Below the pieces are notes generated by a model. It searched no databases. It worked only from the letters and a program-made list of their open reading frames with translations, and was not told where the DNA came from. The translations under genes were made by a program, and so were the position numbers. A stretch of DNA of 64,000 nucleotides, from positions 1 through 64,000 of the forward strand of contig MWCJ01000004.1 of assembly GCA_002069975.1 (NCBI GenBank), in the 5' to 3' direction. Source of the stretch: Bacteroidetes bacterium ADurb.Bin217. GTDB lineage: Bacteria; Bacteroidota; Bacteroidia; Bacteroidales; UBA1715. This document shows positions 35,932 through 45,060 of the stretch, piece after piece (position 1 is the stretch's first letter; each line of letters begins with the position of its first letter).

Positions 35932-37428
35932 TTACTCCATTGATTTACTAATAGCATCAACAAACGCTTCAACCGAAGCTGTTACAATATCGGTATCGGC
36001 ACCAAATCCGTAGTATATAGTTTTGTTACATTCTATTTGCACGTTTACTTGTCCAAAATCGTCGCTGCCATTGTTGAATCCTTGGATTAAAAATTCAAGT
36101 AATTTTATTTCTTTATCAATTAACTTTTTCACGGCATTGTACGAAGCATCTACCGGACCATCACCCATAGCTGTTTCGGTTTTGGTTTCGCCTTGTATGA
36201 TTAACGACACTGTAGCCGACGGAATCATAGATTTACCACATACTACTTGCAACGAATCCAATTTAATGGCACGATTGGCATCGCGTTGTTCTTTGCCTAC
36301 CAATACTAGTAAATCGTTGTCTTTTACTTCTTTTTTCACATCGGCTAAATGCAAAAAGTCTTGATATGTTTTGTCTAAATCGGCACCGTCAATTTTGAAT
36401 CCCAACAATTCCAAACGATGGCGTAACGCAGCACGTCCACTACGAGCGGTAAGGATAATAGACGATTCGTCAACACCTACATCTTTTGGGTCAATAATTT
36501 CGTAATTCTCACGATTTTTCAATACTCCGTCTTGATGTATTCCCGATGAATGAGCAAATGCATTTTTACCTACAATTGCTTTGTTTGCTTGCACGGGACT
36601 TTTCATTAACCGTTGCACCAAACGGCTGGTTTGCAAAATACGAGGAGTAACAATATCGGTATACACACCTAATTTATGGCTTTTTATTGCCATTACCACT
36701 TCTTCTAAAGCAGTGTTCCCGGCACGTTCACCTACACCGTTCAAAGTTACTTCCACCTGTCGAGCACCATTATATACCCCCGACATGGTGTTGGCAGTAG
36801 CCATTCCCAAATCGTTGTGGCAATGGGTAGAAAGAATAGCTTTGTGAATATTTGGCACATTATCAATTAAATATTTAATTTTTGCACCATATTCATGTGG
36901 TAAGCAATAGCCGGTAGTATCGGGGATATTAACTACGGTAGCACCTGCAGCAATTACTGCTTCTACCATGCGAGCAAGATATTCATTTTCGCTTCGTCCT
37001 GCATCTTCACAATAGAATTCAATATCTTCTACAAATTTTTTGGCATATTTTACGGCATCAACACCACGGCGAATAATTTCTTCGGGTGTAGAATTTAATT
37101 TAGACACAATATGATACGGAGACACGCCAATACCGGTATGAATTCGCGGGCGTTTTGCATATTTAAGTGCATCGGCTGCTACTTCAATATCTTTTTGTAC
37201 TGCACGGGTCAATCCGCAGATAATGGGATTGGTAACAGCTTTTGATATTTGCACTACCGAATCGAAATCACCGGGACTCGAAATTGGAAATCCTGCTTCG
37301 ATAATGTCAACACCAAGGAGTTCTAAAGCTTTTGCAACTTCAATTTTTTCAACCATGTTTAATTGATTTCCCGGAGCTTGTTCGCCATCTCGCAATGTAG
37401 TGTCGAACACAAAAACTTTATCATTCAT
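35932..37428 (-). CDS. leuA: 2-isopropylmalate synthase
   Basis: 498 residues. It condenses acetyl-CoA with 2-oxoisovalerate, the first committed step to leucine. [13 protein letters not shown] gives catalytic Arg13 and metal ligand Asp14; the HCHNDLGMA motif supplies the two metal-binding His. A C-terminal LeuA dimer (allosteric, leucine-binding) domain follows from about residue 360. It is slightly shorter than E. coli LeuA (523) but complete. The gene is preceded by a leader peptide and attenuator, so leucine should control it twice, at transcription and by feedback. Confidence 0.95.
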   Translation of the reverse strand: MNDKVFVFDTTLRDGEQAPGNQLNMVEKIEVAKALELLGVDIIEAGFPISSPGDFDSVVQISKAVTNPIICGLTRAVQKDIEVAADALKYAKRPRIHTGIGVSPYHIVSKLNSTPEEIIRRGVDAVKYAKKFVEDIEFYCEDAGRSENEYLARMVEAVIAAGATVVNIPDTTGYCLPHEYGAKIKYLIDNVPNIHKAILSTHCHNDLGMATANTMSGVYNGARQVEVTLNGVGERAGNTALEEVVMAIKSHKLGVYTDIVTPRILQTSRLVQRLMKSPVQANKAIVGKNAFAHSSGIHQDGVLKNRENYEIIDPKDVGVDESSIILTARSGRAALRHRLELLGFKIDGADLDKTYQDFLHLADVKKEVKDNDLLVLVGKEQRDANRAIKLDSLQVVCGKSMIPSATVSLIIQGETKTETAMGDGPVDASYNAVKKLIDKEIKLLEFLIQGFNNGSDDFGQVNVQIECNKTIYYGFGADTDIVTASVEAFVDAISKSME

Positions 37429-37452
37429 ATCTGTTAATTTTTAAATATTTCA

Positions 37453-37491
37453 CAAAAAACAAAAACCCCCAAAGCTTAGTAGCAAAGGGGG
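37453..37491 (-). terminator. attenuator terminator of the leuA leader
   Basis: On the minus strand CCCCC (37487-37491) pairs with GGGGG (37466-37470) around an inner GC/GC pair, followed by TTTTTGTTTTTTG. An upstream segment AGGGGG (37542-37547) can pair with the same CCCCC and so prevent terminator formation. Confidence 0.75.
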
Positions 37492-37541
37492 CTTCTTAGT
37501 AATTTTATTATTGTTACTCATATTACTGCATAAACCAACAA

Positions 37542-37550
37542 CCCCCTAGC
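37542..37550 (-). promoter_or_regulatory. antiterminator arm of the leu leader
   Basis: GCTAGGGGG on the minus strand can pair with CCCCCTTTGC at the start of the terminator. The adjacent GGTTG (37539-37543) can alternatively pair with CAACC (37569-37573), which lies inside the leader peptide codons. These are the three mutually exclusive helices expected of ribosome-mediated attenuation. Confidence 0.6.
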
Positions 37551-37551
37551 A

Positions 37552-37599
37552 TTAGCTAATGAGCAGCAGGTTGAGTAATATGGTAATTATTTGATTCAT
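37552..37599 (-). CDS. leuL: leucine-rich leader peptide of leuACD
   Basis: A 15-codon frame reading MNQIITILLNLLLIS then TAA. Five of 15 codons are Leu and four are Ile. The Leu codons are TTA CTC, then CTG CTG CTC after one Asn; CTG and CTC appear uncommon in this AT-rich region, where TTA and TTG are frequent. The stop lies in the perfect palindrome CATTAGCTAATG (37550-37561). A starved ribosome stalled on these codons would cover the CAACC arm, free the AGGGGG arm and block the terminator. The gene lies about 19 bases after a consensus promoter and ends 124 bases before leuA. It is too short for homology, but position, codons and structures agree. Confidence 0.75.
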   Translation of the reverse strand: MNQIITILLNLLLIS

Positions 37600-37617
37600 A
37601 TATTTGTTTATTTGATG

Positions 37618-37648
37618 CAAATTTATTTTAATTTATATAATAGTCAAA
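37618..37648 (-). promoter_or_regulatory. promoter of leuL-leuA-leuC-leuD
   Basis: On the minus strand TTTG (37645-37648), exactly 19 bases, then TAAATTTG (37618-37625), a full Bacteroidota consensus. Expected transcription start is near 37612, about 13 bases before the leader peptide ATG. It separates leu genes from the upstream cysN. Confidence 0.7.
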
Positions 37649-37674
37649 TATTTTAGAGAAAAATTACAAAAAAA

Positions 37675-39591
37675 TTATTTTTTATATCCTTTTTCGGTTA
37701 TATAAACGAGTATTTTTTGAACATTATCTTCTATATCCTGAGGTTTACAAACTATATGAGCTTGCTGTGGGATGTCGTAATTACAATCTACTCCAGGTAA
37801 ATTATCAATAGTTCCTTGTTCTATACGTTTGTACAACTCGGGTTTGTTTTGTTTGCAATAACTCAAATCGGCATCCATATATACCAATGTAAATCTGTGT
37901 TCGCCAATAATTGTAGCTACTTGCTTACGTACAGTATCATCGGCCGAAATAAACGAACAAATAGTAATAATACCTTGATCATTCAATACTTTACAAACTT
38001 CGGCAACACGACGTAAATTTTCGGCTCTGTCGACTGGCGAAAAATCAAGTTCTTTCGATAAGCCACTACGAACAGTACTTCCGTCGAATAATACGATCAC
38101 CGCATCTTGATTGAACAATTGTCGTTCAAGCGAATATGCCAGTTGGTTTTTGCCTGAACCATGTAATCCGGTTATCCATATAGTAGAGCCCTTTTGGCGA
38201 TATCGAGTTTCGTATTCTTGTTCAGATATTAATCCAATACCGGTATCTATCTTTTGTTTATCGGCATCGGTAATTCGTTGTGGCAATCCGTCGGCATGAA
38301 TTTTATCTAAAATCATTCCTACCGCACATGTATTATGTGATACAGGGTCAATTAACACAAATGAACCTGTATTTCTATTTTTTTTGTATGCATCGAAAAA
38401 TAATGGTTTTACCGTAGTAATAACTACACGACCAATTTCATTAAGTTCTAAATGTGTTACATCAAATTTTTCGAGCGAATTCACATCAACTTTGTATCGA
38501 ATGGTATCAAACCGAGCTTTTGTTGTATTTGTATTATGTTTTATATAAAACTGTGTTGATGGATTCATTGGTTTTTCATCCATCCACACCAACATAGCTT
38601 CAAATTGACGCTCTACATGTGGTAAATTATCAGGGTGAACTAACATTTCACCTCGCGAAATATCTATTTCGTGAGCCAAAGTAACGGTAACCGATTGTGG
38701 TGGAAAAGCTTGTTCTAATTCGCCATCGTAAGTAACAATAGATGTAACTGTAGATGTTTTACGCGAAGGCAGCACCATTACCGTGTCACCTTTTTTTATA
38801 ATTCCCGAAGCTACTTTAGCACAAAATCCACGAAAATCGCGATCGGGACGAGATACATATTGTACCGGATACCGTAAATCTTCGAAATTTCTATCGCTGC
38901 TTATATGAACTGTTTCCAAAAAGTCGAGCATACATTTACCTTTGTACCATGCCATTTTTTGTGATGCATCTACCACATTGTCTCCTTTGAGAGCAGAAAG
39001 AGGAATAAACTGAACATCAGGAATATCGAGTTGCGAAACAAATTGTTTGTATTCTTCGCAAATTTCGTGAAACCGCGATTCACTAAAATCTACTAAATCC
39101 ATTTTATTTACCGCTAATACCACATGTTTAATTCCCAATAACGAAACTAAAAAAGTATGACGGCGTGTTTGTGTAATTACACCTTTGGTAGCATCTACAA
39201 GAACTATGGCTAAATTTGCTGTAGAAGCACCGGTTACCATGTTACGAGTATATTGCTCGTGACCGGGAGTATCGGCAATTATAAATTTTCGTTTATTCGT
39301 AGAAAAATATCGATATGCTACATCTATGGTAATTCCCTGTTCTCGCTCTGCTTTTAGACCATCGAGTAATAATGCATAATCTATATCTTCGCCGGCATGA
39401 CCTATTCGTTTGCTGTCGCGTTCCAAAGCAGCAAGTTGATCTTCGTAAATCATTTTACTGTCGAACATCAATCGCCCTATAAGAGTAGATTTGCCATCGT
39501 CTACCGAACCACACGTAAGCAATCGAAGAAGATCTTTCTTCTCGTCACGATTTAAAAATTCTTGAATATCTATTTTTGAATTATTTTCCAT
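37675..39591 (-). CDS. cysN: sulfate adenylyltransferase subunit 1 fused to an APS kinase-like domain
   Basis: 638 residues. Residues about 15-440 are the GTPase subunit of ATP sulfurylase: P-loop GSVDDGKST (28-36), DTPGHEQY and NKMD. Residues 467-638 resemble APS kinase ([36 protein letters not shown]). However, the kinase P-loop reads GSGKN: Asn482 replaces the usual Ser/Thr, and the FISPFRADR-type block that carries the phosphate-accepting Ser reads FISADDTVR. The sulfurylase half looks fully functional; the kinase half may be weak, altered or structural. With CysD it makes APS from sulfate and ATP. Confidence 0.9.
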   Translation of the reverse strand: MENNSKIDIQEFLNRDEKKDLLRLLTCGSVDDGKSTLIGRLMFDSKMIYEDQLAALERDSKRIGHAGEDIDYALLLDGLKAEREQGITIDVAYRYFSTNKRKFIIADTPGHEQYTRNMVTGASTANLAIVLVDATKGVITQTRRHTFLVSLLGIKHVVLAVNKMDLVDFSESRFHEICEEYKQFVSQLDIPDVQFIPLSALKGDNVVDASQKMAWYKGKCMLDFLETVHISSDRNFEDLRYPVQYVSRPDRDFRGFCAKVASGIIKKGDTVMVLPSRKTSTVTSIVTYDGELEQAFPPQSVTVTLAHEIDISRGEMLVHPDNLPHVERQFEAMLVWMDEKPMNPSTQFYIKHNTNTTKARFDTIRYKVDVNSLEKFDVTHLELNEIGRVVITTVKPLFFDAYKKNRNTGSFVLIDPVSHNTCAVGMILDKIHADGLPQRITDADKQKIDTGIGLISEQEYETRYRQKGSTIWITGLHGSGKNQLAYSLERQLFNQDAVIVLFDGSTVRSGLSKELDFSPVDRAENLRRVAEVCKVLNDQGIITICSFISADDTVRKQVATIIGEHRFTLVYMDADLSYCKQNKPELYKRIEQGTIDNLPGVDCNYDIPQQAHIVCKPQDIEDNVQKILVYITEKGYKK

Positions 39592-39599
39592 AATAATAT

Positions 39600-39663
39600 G
39601 TCTTAATGTCTGATTGTCTTAATGTTTGATTGTCTTAATGTTTGATTGTCTTAATGTTTGATT
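39600..39663. repeat. four 16-base tandem repeats at the 3' end of the four-helix-bundle gene
   Basis: Four copies of GTCTTAATGTTTGATT (first copy with one C) at 39600, 39616, 39632 and 39648. The array lies just before the cysN start and enters the four-helix-bundle gene: its last codons (SNIKTIKH) and stop TAA are read from the array. Related words (GACAATGAGACATTC) lie on the other side of the gene at 40021-40050, in inverted orientation. Confidence 0.8.
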
Positions 39664-40009
39664 GTAAATATGTTATTAGTTTTTTAATTTTTATTGCTAT
39701 TTTTTTACAGTCTTGTATCAATTCATCTCGTTTTTCTATAGTAATATATGAAAAATCACCTGCCAAATACAACATACTTCTTACTTCGCCGGCAGAACTT
39801 TTTGCTATTACAAGAAATTTACAAAAATCTGCATCTGAACTTCTCTCAAATCCTTCGGCAATATTGTTCATAATAGAAACGGAAGCTCTTTGTATTTGGT
39901 CTTTAAAACTATAATCTTTAATGTCTTTTACATGTATGTAAATTTTATTGCAAAATAATCTTGTGTCTTGCCACATTTCTAAATCTTCAAATTCTTTTAT
40001 TGTTGCCAT
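39635..40009 (-). CDS. four-helix-bundle protein (S23/23S rRNA-intervening-sequence family)
   Basis: 124 residues, mostly helical. The start KEFEDLEMWQDTRLFCNKIY, then FKDQIQRASVSIMNNIAEGFERSS and FLVIAKSSAGEVRSMLYLA are hallmarks of the family (TIGR02436). The family was first found inside 23S rRNA intervening sequences but is common elsewhere in Bacteroidota. Its biochemical role is unknown; related proteins form pentameric bundles. It is inserted between cysD and cysN on the same strand and flanked by related repeat arrays, one of which supplies its C-terminus and stop. This suggests it arrived as a cassette. Confidence 0.88.
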   Translation of the reverse strand: MATIKEFEDLEMWQDTRLFCNKIYIHVKDIKDYSFKDQIQRASVSIMNNIAEGFERSSDADFCKFLVIAKSSAGEVRSMLYLAGDFSYITIEKRDELIQDCKKIAIKIKKLITYLQSNIKTIKH

Positions 40010-40020
40010 ACTTTACTATT

Positions 40021-40050
40021 TGACAATGAGACATTCAGACAATGAGACAC
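40021..40050. repeat. GACAATGAGACATTC repeat upstream of the four-helix-bundle gene
   Basis: GACAATGAGACATTC is followed by GACAATGAGACAC-type sequence. On the minus strand it reads GTCTCATTGTCTGAATGTCTC, resembling the plus-strand array at 39600-39663 (GTCTTAATGTCTGATTGTCTT). The two arrays therefore flank the gene as inverted relatives. Confidence 0.55.
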
Positions 40051-40058
40051 TTAATAGA

Positions 40059-40967
40059 TTAAAAATATCCCTCCCGTTTTTTCTGCTCCATACTTCCGTC
40101 TTGGTCAAAATCTATCACACGAGTGGTACGTTCCGAAACGGTAACTGTCATCATTTCCTCCACAATTTTTTCGATAGTGTCTGCTTCTGATTCTATAGCA
40201 CCGGTGAGCGGGTAGCAACCTAAAGTACGGAATCTAACCATACGCATTTCGGCTTTTTGTGCCAATTCTTGTGGCATACGCTCGTCGTCTACCATGATAA
40301 GAGTACCATTGTACTCTACTACCGGACGAGGCTTTGCATAATATAAAGGTACAATTGGAATATTTTCTAAGCGTATATATTGCCAAATATCCAACTCTGT
40401 CCAGTTCGAGATAGGGAATACACGAATAGACTCTCCCTTATGAACTTTGGTGTTATATATATCCCATAATTCAGGACGTTGATTTTTAGGGTCCCACTGA
40501 TGAAATTTATCACGAAACGAAAATATTCGTTCTTTTGCACGCGATTTTTCTTCGTCACGTCGAGCACCACCAAATGCGGCATCAAACTTATGTTTGTCCA
40601 AAGCAGCAAGTAATGCCTGCGTTTTCATAATATCGGTATGCACTTTACTGCCATGAGTAAACGGTCCAACACCGGCTTCAAACGCTTCTTTGTTGTATTC
40701 TACTAGTAAATCCCAGTTATTGTCGCGAGCATATGAATTCCGAAACTCTATCATTTCTTGGAATTTCCATTTCGAATCTATGTGCATAAGTGGAAACGGA
40801 ACTTTACCCGGATAAAAAGCTTTTTCAGCTAAACGAACCATTACCGACGAATCTTTACCAATAGAGTATAACATTACCGGATTTTGGAACTCGGCAGCAA
40901 CTTCGCGGATTATCTGAATAGCCTCCGCTTCGAGTTCTTTTAAGTGTGAAAGTGAATATTCTTGCAT
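40059..40967 (-). CDS. cysD: sulfate adenylyltransferase subunit 2
   Basis: 302 residues. It is the catalytic PP-loop ATPase subunit of ATP sulfurylase, working with CysN. The PP-loop [13 protein letters not shown] lies at about 36-48; [18 protein letters not shown] and [12 protein letters not shown] are diagnostic. It should form one transcript with the four-helix-bundle gene and cysN, though 49 bases of repeat separate it from the former. A TATTTTTG -7-like box lies at 41013-41020 but no -33 partner was found. Confidence 0.95.
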   Translation of the reverse strand: MQEYSLSHLKELEAEAIQIIREVAAEFQNPVMLYSIGKDSSVMVRLAEKAFYPGKVPFPLMHIDSKWKFQEMIEFRNSYARDNNWDLLVEYNKEAFEAGVGPFTHGSKVHTDIMKTQALLAALDKHKFDAAFGGARRDEEKSRAKERIFSFRDKFHQWDPKNQRPELWDIYNTKVHKGESIRVFPISNWTELDIWQYIRLENIPIVPLYYAKPRPVVEYNGTLIMVDDERMPQELAQKAEMRMVRFRTLGCYPLTGAIESEADTIEKIVEEMMTVTVSERTTRVIDFDQDGSMEQKKREGYF

Positions 40968-41085
40968 ATTGTTTTATTTGTTTACACAACGTATCCTATA
41001 TAATTTGTAGGACAAAAATATATAATTTGGTTTAAAAATACATTAAAAAAAATTTGTTATCTAACAAAGTTCCAAATCTCATAAA

Positions 41086-41550
41086 TTAATCTGATTCTAC
41101 CAACAATAATTCAAGTTGAGAAATATTATAAATAGTATCTAAATTCATGGCAGGAGTAATGCTAAACACATTTTTTCCTTTGGGCAAACGCTGTTTTTTC
41201 ATAAGCACTTGTTCCAGAGTAAATGTATCGGCATCTTGAATACCTTTACATGTACCATCTTGAGATCGGAGAATTACTCCCAAGGTAATAGCAAGTGAAT
41301 CGCCAGGTTCGGTAGTAAGTTTATAATCAAATACAAACTGATTGTGTTCAATGCGTTGGGTATACTTTAGTTTTACAATTACATCATAATAATCTTGTGA
41401 AGATACTGAATTATACTCGAATTCTAATGGTTTACTCGGTAATTTATTTTGGTCGAATGTATATACTTTTGAATATGAATTTTCGTCGCACGAGGTAGTA
41501 ATAAAAATTGCGACAATGAGAGTAATAATGATACTGATAGTGTTTTTCAT
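41086..41550 (-). CDS. lipoprotein, possibly GldH family
   Basis: 154 residues. The signal peptide ends in the lipobox TTSC, giving lipidated Cys21. The rest matches the length and loose pattern of GldH gliding-motility lipoproteins (a YDVIVKLKY strand, a DGTCKG turn, LPKGKNVFSITPAMNLDTIYNISQ near the end). Individual diagnostic residues of GldH (Trp after the lipobox region, YPFSNL) are absent. I treat the name as tentative. It starts 18 bases after ispG ends on the same strand, so they may be co-transcribed. Confidence 0.5.
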   Translation of the reverse strand: MKNTISIIITLIVAIFITTSCDENSYSKVYTFDQNKLPSKPLEFEYNSVSSQDYYDVIVKLKYTQRIEHNQFVFDYKLTTEPGDSLAITLGVILRSQDGTCKGIQDADTFTLEQVLMKKQRLPKGKNVFSITPAMNLDTIYNISQLELLLVESD

Positions 41551-41568
41551 AGATTTATATATTTGAGT

Positions 41569-43335
41569 TTATTTCCAATCTCCATTTTCGCGAATTAAAG
41601 CAATTAGTGCATCAACTGCTTCATGTTCGGGAATATTTTTTTTAACTAATTCTTGTCGGCGATATAAATGTACCATACCTCTGCCTGCTCCTACATAGCC
41701 ATAGTCGGCATCGGCCATTTCGCCGGGTCCGTTAACTATACAGCCCATAACTGCAATTTTGAGACCTTGCAAATGGTTTGTTTTTGCTTTTACTTGAGTC
41801 AATGCTTGTTCTATATTAAACAATGTCCGTCCGCACGATGGACAGGCAATAAATTCTGTTTTCGAGAATCGAGCACGTGTAGCTTGCAATATCGCAAATG
41901 CTAATTCTACACATTGTTGTTCGGGTATATTTTGATTTTCTATCCACAAGCCATCACAAAAGCCGTCAATAAAAACCGAACCGGCATCCATAGCTGCACG
42001 GATTTGTAATTCTTCGTATGAATCTACATCATATTGCAATCGTAAAATTATTGGAGGATTACAGTGTGCTTGTTGCAATTCGGCATATAATTTTTGTATC
42101 CAATACTGTAATTTTTTTCCACCGTAACGCAATACCAATATACAATCTTCGGGTATATGTTTGGTATGCAAATGATGAATTTGTTCTACTTCTATTTCAA
42201 TAATAACATGTTTACCTATATGTTTTGCTTGCAAATCTTCAAAGCAAATATATTCTAAATCATACTCACCATCTTCTTTGGTAAGAACATTACTATCGTG
42301 AAAAACCCAATCGGCACCTATGTTCATAGTTTGCGATACTACTATAGGTAAAGCTTGCCCACCAATGCCGTACACACAATGCGATACAAATTTATTATAG
42401 GCAAATATATTTGGGCGTATATCAAATGGAATAACCGTATGAATACTTTCAGCACAAACTTCGTTACTATATGCAACAATAGACTTACATACAGGTATTT
42501 CTTTTTCGGGAGCTTCGGTGAGCGATACTCGTATGGTATCGCCAATACCTTCGAGCAATAAAGTGCCTATACCTACAGCCGATTTTATTCTTCCATCTTC
42601 ACCTGCACCAGCTTCGGTAACACCCAAATGTATAGGATATGCAAGGTTTTCTTGTTGCATAGTATGTGCAAGTAAACGAGTAGCATACACCATAATTCTG
42701 GTATTACTTGCTTTAATAGAACAAACCACATTTGTAAATTGTTCTTGGTTGCAAATACGCAAAAATTCAATCATACTCATTACCATACCTTGGGGAGTAT
42801 CGCCATACTTGTTTACAATTCTATTAGATAACGAACCATGATTTACCCCTATTCGAATAGCTGTATTGTGTTTTTTACAAACTTGAAGAAGAGGTCGTAA
42901 ATTTTCGGCAATTTTATCTAATTCGGCAGCGTATTCTTCCTCGCTATATTCAGTTTTGGTAAGTGATCCAAGTGTAACATAATTTCCCGGATTTATGCGG
43001 ATTTTTTCTACATATTGAGCAGCTACTATTGCCGCTTGTGGATTAAAGTGAATATCGGCAACCAGTGGTTGCGTATAGCCTTGCTGTACCAAACCTTGTT
43101 TGATTTCACGGAGAGCTTCTGCTTCTTTAACACCTTGAGCCGTTAGTCTTACATAATGTGCTCCGGCATCAAATATTCGTTTACACTGTTCTATACTTTT
43201 ATCAATTGCATTGGTATCGGTATTGGTCATAGATTGTACGGCAATAACGTTTGTGCCTCCTATAGTAACATTACCAATTTGCACCTCGGGCATTTGCATG
43301 CGAGTATACAATTGTATATCTTTTTGCGTATTCAT
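41569..43335 (-). CDS. ispG: 4-hydroxy-3-methylbut-2-enyl diphosphate synthase, long form
   Basis: 588 residues. It is the [4Fe-4S] enzyme of the MEP isoprenoid pathway that reduces MEcPP to HMBPP. An N-terminal TIM barrel (about 10-280) is followed by an extra domain (about 290-480), as in plant, chlamydial and Bacteroidota enzymes, then the cluster domain with Cys498 and Cys501 (ACPSCGRT) and Cys532 (MGCIVNGPGE). The first ATG is used; a lipoprotein gene follows after 18 bases. It is divergent from the permease with 61 bases between starts. Confidence 0.95.
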   Translation of the reverse strand: MNTQKDIQLYTRMQMPEVQIGNVTIGGTNVIAVQSMTNTDTNAIDKSIEQCKRIFDAGAHYVRLTAQGVKEAEALREIKQGLVQQGYTQPLVADIHFNPQAAIVAAQYVEKIRINPGNYVTLGSLTKTEYSEEEYAAELDKIAENLRPLLQVCKKHNTAIRIGVNHGSLSNRIVNKYGDTPQGMVMSMIEFLRICNQEQFTNVVCSIKASNTRIMVYATRLLAHTMQQENLAYPIHLGVTEAGAGEDGRIKSAVGIGTLLLEGIGDTIRVSLTEAPEKEIPVCKSIVAYSNEVCAESIHTVIPFDIRPNIFAYNKFVSHCVYGIGGQALPIVVSQTMNIGADWVFHDSNVLTKEDGEYDLEYICFEDLQAKHIGKHVIIEIEVEQIHHLHTKHIPEDCILVLRYGGKKLQYWIQKLYAELQQAHCNPPIILRLQYDVDSYEELQIRAAMDAGSVFIDGFCDGLWIENQNIPEQQCVELAFAILQATRARFSKTEFIACPSCGRTLFNIEQALTQVKAKTNHLQGLKIAVMGCIVNGPGEMADADYGYVGAGRGMVHLYRRQELVKKNIPEHEAVDALIALIRENGDWK

Positions 43336-43396
43336 GTAATAATTTGTTTAAAAAACGGACTAAAAGTACAATATTTGTTTTTCAAATTTTATACAA

Positions 43397-44434
43397 ATGT
43401 ACATATTTCAAGAATTTATTTCAATAAGTAATCAAATGGCACCCTATTTATTGGTAGGGTTTCTACTTGCCGGTATAATGCATGTTTTGGTTCCTAAAAC
43501 AATGGTACAAAGATATATGGGTAACAATACATTTTCGTCGGTTTTATATGCATCGTTATTAGGTATTCCCTTACCATTGTGTTCGTGCGGGGTGTTACCT
43601 ACAGGTATAGCATTTCGTAAACAGGGAGCATCTCCCGGAGCAACTGTTTCGTTTCTTATTTCTACTCCCCAAACAGGTATAGATTCTATGATAGCTACCT
43701 ATTCGCTATTAGGATTGCCGTATGCAATAGCACGTCCAATTATAGCATTTGTTTCGGGTATAGGTGGCGGAATGCTCACCAATATATTTCGCGAACCCGA
43801 AAAACCAAAACCACAATTTACGTTAAATTTACCTAAACCACCGTGCGATAAAAATTGTGGATGCGAACAAAGTATTCCAAAAAAACAAACAAAAATTCGT
43901 GCAATATTCCAATATGCATATATTGATTTTATTCAGGATATAGGTAAATGGATTCTCATAGGATTAGTATTGGCTACAGCAGTAGCGCTTGCTATACCCG
44001 ACGATTTTTTTACAAGCATATCAACAAATCCACTTGTGCATATAGCATTTGTATTATTGCTTTCTGTACCTATTTACACCTGTGCAACCGGGTCTATACC
44101 TGTAGCAGCAGCTCTATTACTCAAAGGGATTTCGCCCGGTGCCGCATTAGTATTTTTAATGGCAGGACCTGCTACAAGTATTGCATCTATTACAGTTTTG
44201 TTACAAACAGTAGGTAAACGAATTACACTATTATATGTGTTATCTATAGTGATAGCTGCCGTAAGTTTTGGATTGCTTATAGATTTTGTTTTACCGCAGC
44301 ATTGGTTTTCAATAGAACAGTTACCACATATACATGCCCATAATGAATTTTCGTGGTTTGAATATGCAAGTACTGCTATTTTATTTGCAAGTATTGCATT
44401 TTCATTTATTCGCAAAAAAATGAGCAAGTCTTAA
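43397..44434 (+). CDS. permease, SO_0444/ArsP-type metal efflux family
   Basis: 345 residues with about eight hydrophobic helices. PLPLCSCGVLP (about 54-64) is the family motif, repeated in weaker form as VPIYTCATGSIPVAA (about 220-234), and STPQTGIDS completes the permease core. A central cytoplasmic loop carries CDKNCGCEQ, a likely metal-binding cluster, which fits the SO_0444 Cu/Zn efflux group better than the arsenical exporter ArsP. No regulator is adjacent. The substrate is inferred. Confidence 0.8.
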   Translation: MYIFQEFISISNQMAPYLLVGFLLAGIMHVLVPKTMVQRYMGNNTFSSVLYASLLGIPLPLCSCGVLPTGIAFRKQGASPGATVSFLISTPQTGIDSMIATYSLLGLPYAIARPIIAFVSGIGGGMLTNIFREPEKPKPQFTLNLPKPPCDKNCGCEQSIPKKQTKIRAIFQYAYIDFIQDIGKWILIGLVLATAVALAIPDDFFTSISTNPLVHIAFVLLLSVPIYTCATGSIPVAAALLLKGISPGAALVFLMAGPATSIASITVLLQTVGKRITLLYVLSIVIAAVSFGLLIDFVLPQHWFSIEQLPHIHAHNEFSWFEYASTAILFASIAFSFIRKKMSKS

Positions 44435-44460
44435 TAGTATTCATTTTGAAAGTGTGTTTG

Positions 44461-45060
44461 TTATTCCAAACAATCTAACACATCGCAAATAGAAGAATAC
44501 GTTTGTTTTTTTATCATATCTATATCTTTACGTGAAACCCATGCTATATCAGTAATACCTTCTTCAATTTGTGGCAGTAATGTTTGTTCAAATTCGGTAT
44601 GCATAGTATACCAATAGGTTTGTTTAAGCACAGTACCCTTTGGGTGTTGGTATGTATGCCATGTAGAACACAAAAACGATGTGCAAACAACCGATTGTAA
44701 TCCTGTTTCTTCGCATACTTCGCGCACAGCAGTTTGCTCTGTAGTTTCGCCCTTTTCGGCCTTGCCTTTGGGTAAATCCCACATGCCATTTCTGTAAATA
44801 CAAAGTATTTCATTTGATTTATTGCTCACAACGCCTCCTGCGGCTGTGATAGAGCGAAATTGTTTCGAAAATATCTCCCATAAATATTCAAATTCGGGAA
44901 AAACTATACAAATATCGGTATGAGGGTTAGTAATATACTCAGTAATAATATGTAAAATTTCAGATTTGCTAGTACAAATATATGTTTCACCCAAAAATTT
45001 TGTATTTTTACCGTCCGATAAAATAACAAACTGTGTATTGAAATAAATTTTTCGTTCCAT
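44461..45060 (-). CDS. NUDIX hydrolase
   Basis: The frame stays open beyond 45060, but an upstream start would run deep into the divergent pyrE, so I use the ATG at 45060 (199 residues). The NUDIX box lies at about 99-121 (GKAEKGE, REVCEETG) with all consensus acids. The domain is preceded by an N-terminal region of about 70 residues of unknown function. It is likely to hydrolyse a nucleoside diphosphate derivative. Its ATG and the ATG of pyrE overlap in the four bases CATG (45058-45061), so both 5' untranslated regions would have to lie within the other gene or be absent. Confidence 0.85.
   Translation of the reverse strand: MERKIYFNTQFVILSDGKNTKFLGETYICTSKSEILHIITEYITNPHTDICIVFPEFEYLWEIFSKQFRSITAAGGVVSNKSNEILCIYRNGMWDLPKGKAEKGETTEQTAVREVCEETGLQSVVCTSFLCSTWHTYQHPKGTVLKQTYWYTMHTEFEQTLLPQIEEGITDIAWVSRKDIDMIKKQTYSSICDVLDCLE

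Noticed and set aside
39635-40009. 23S rRNA intervening sequence
   Set aside because: The four-helix-bundle gene lies between cysD and cysN, with no rRNA sequence around it.
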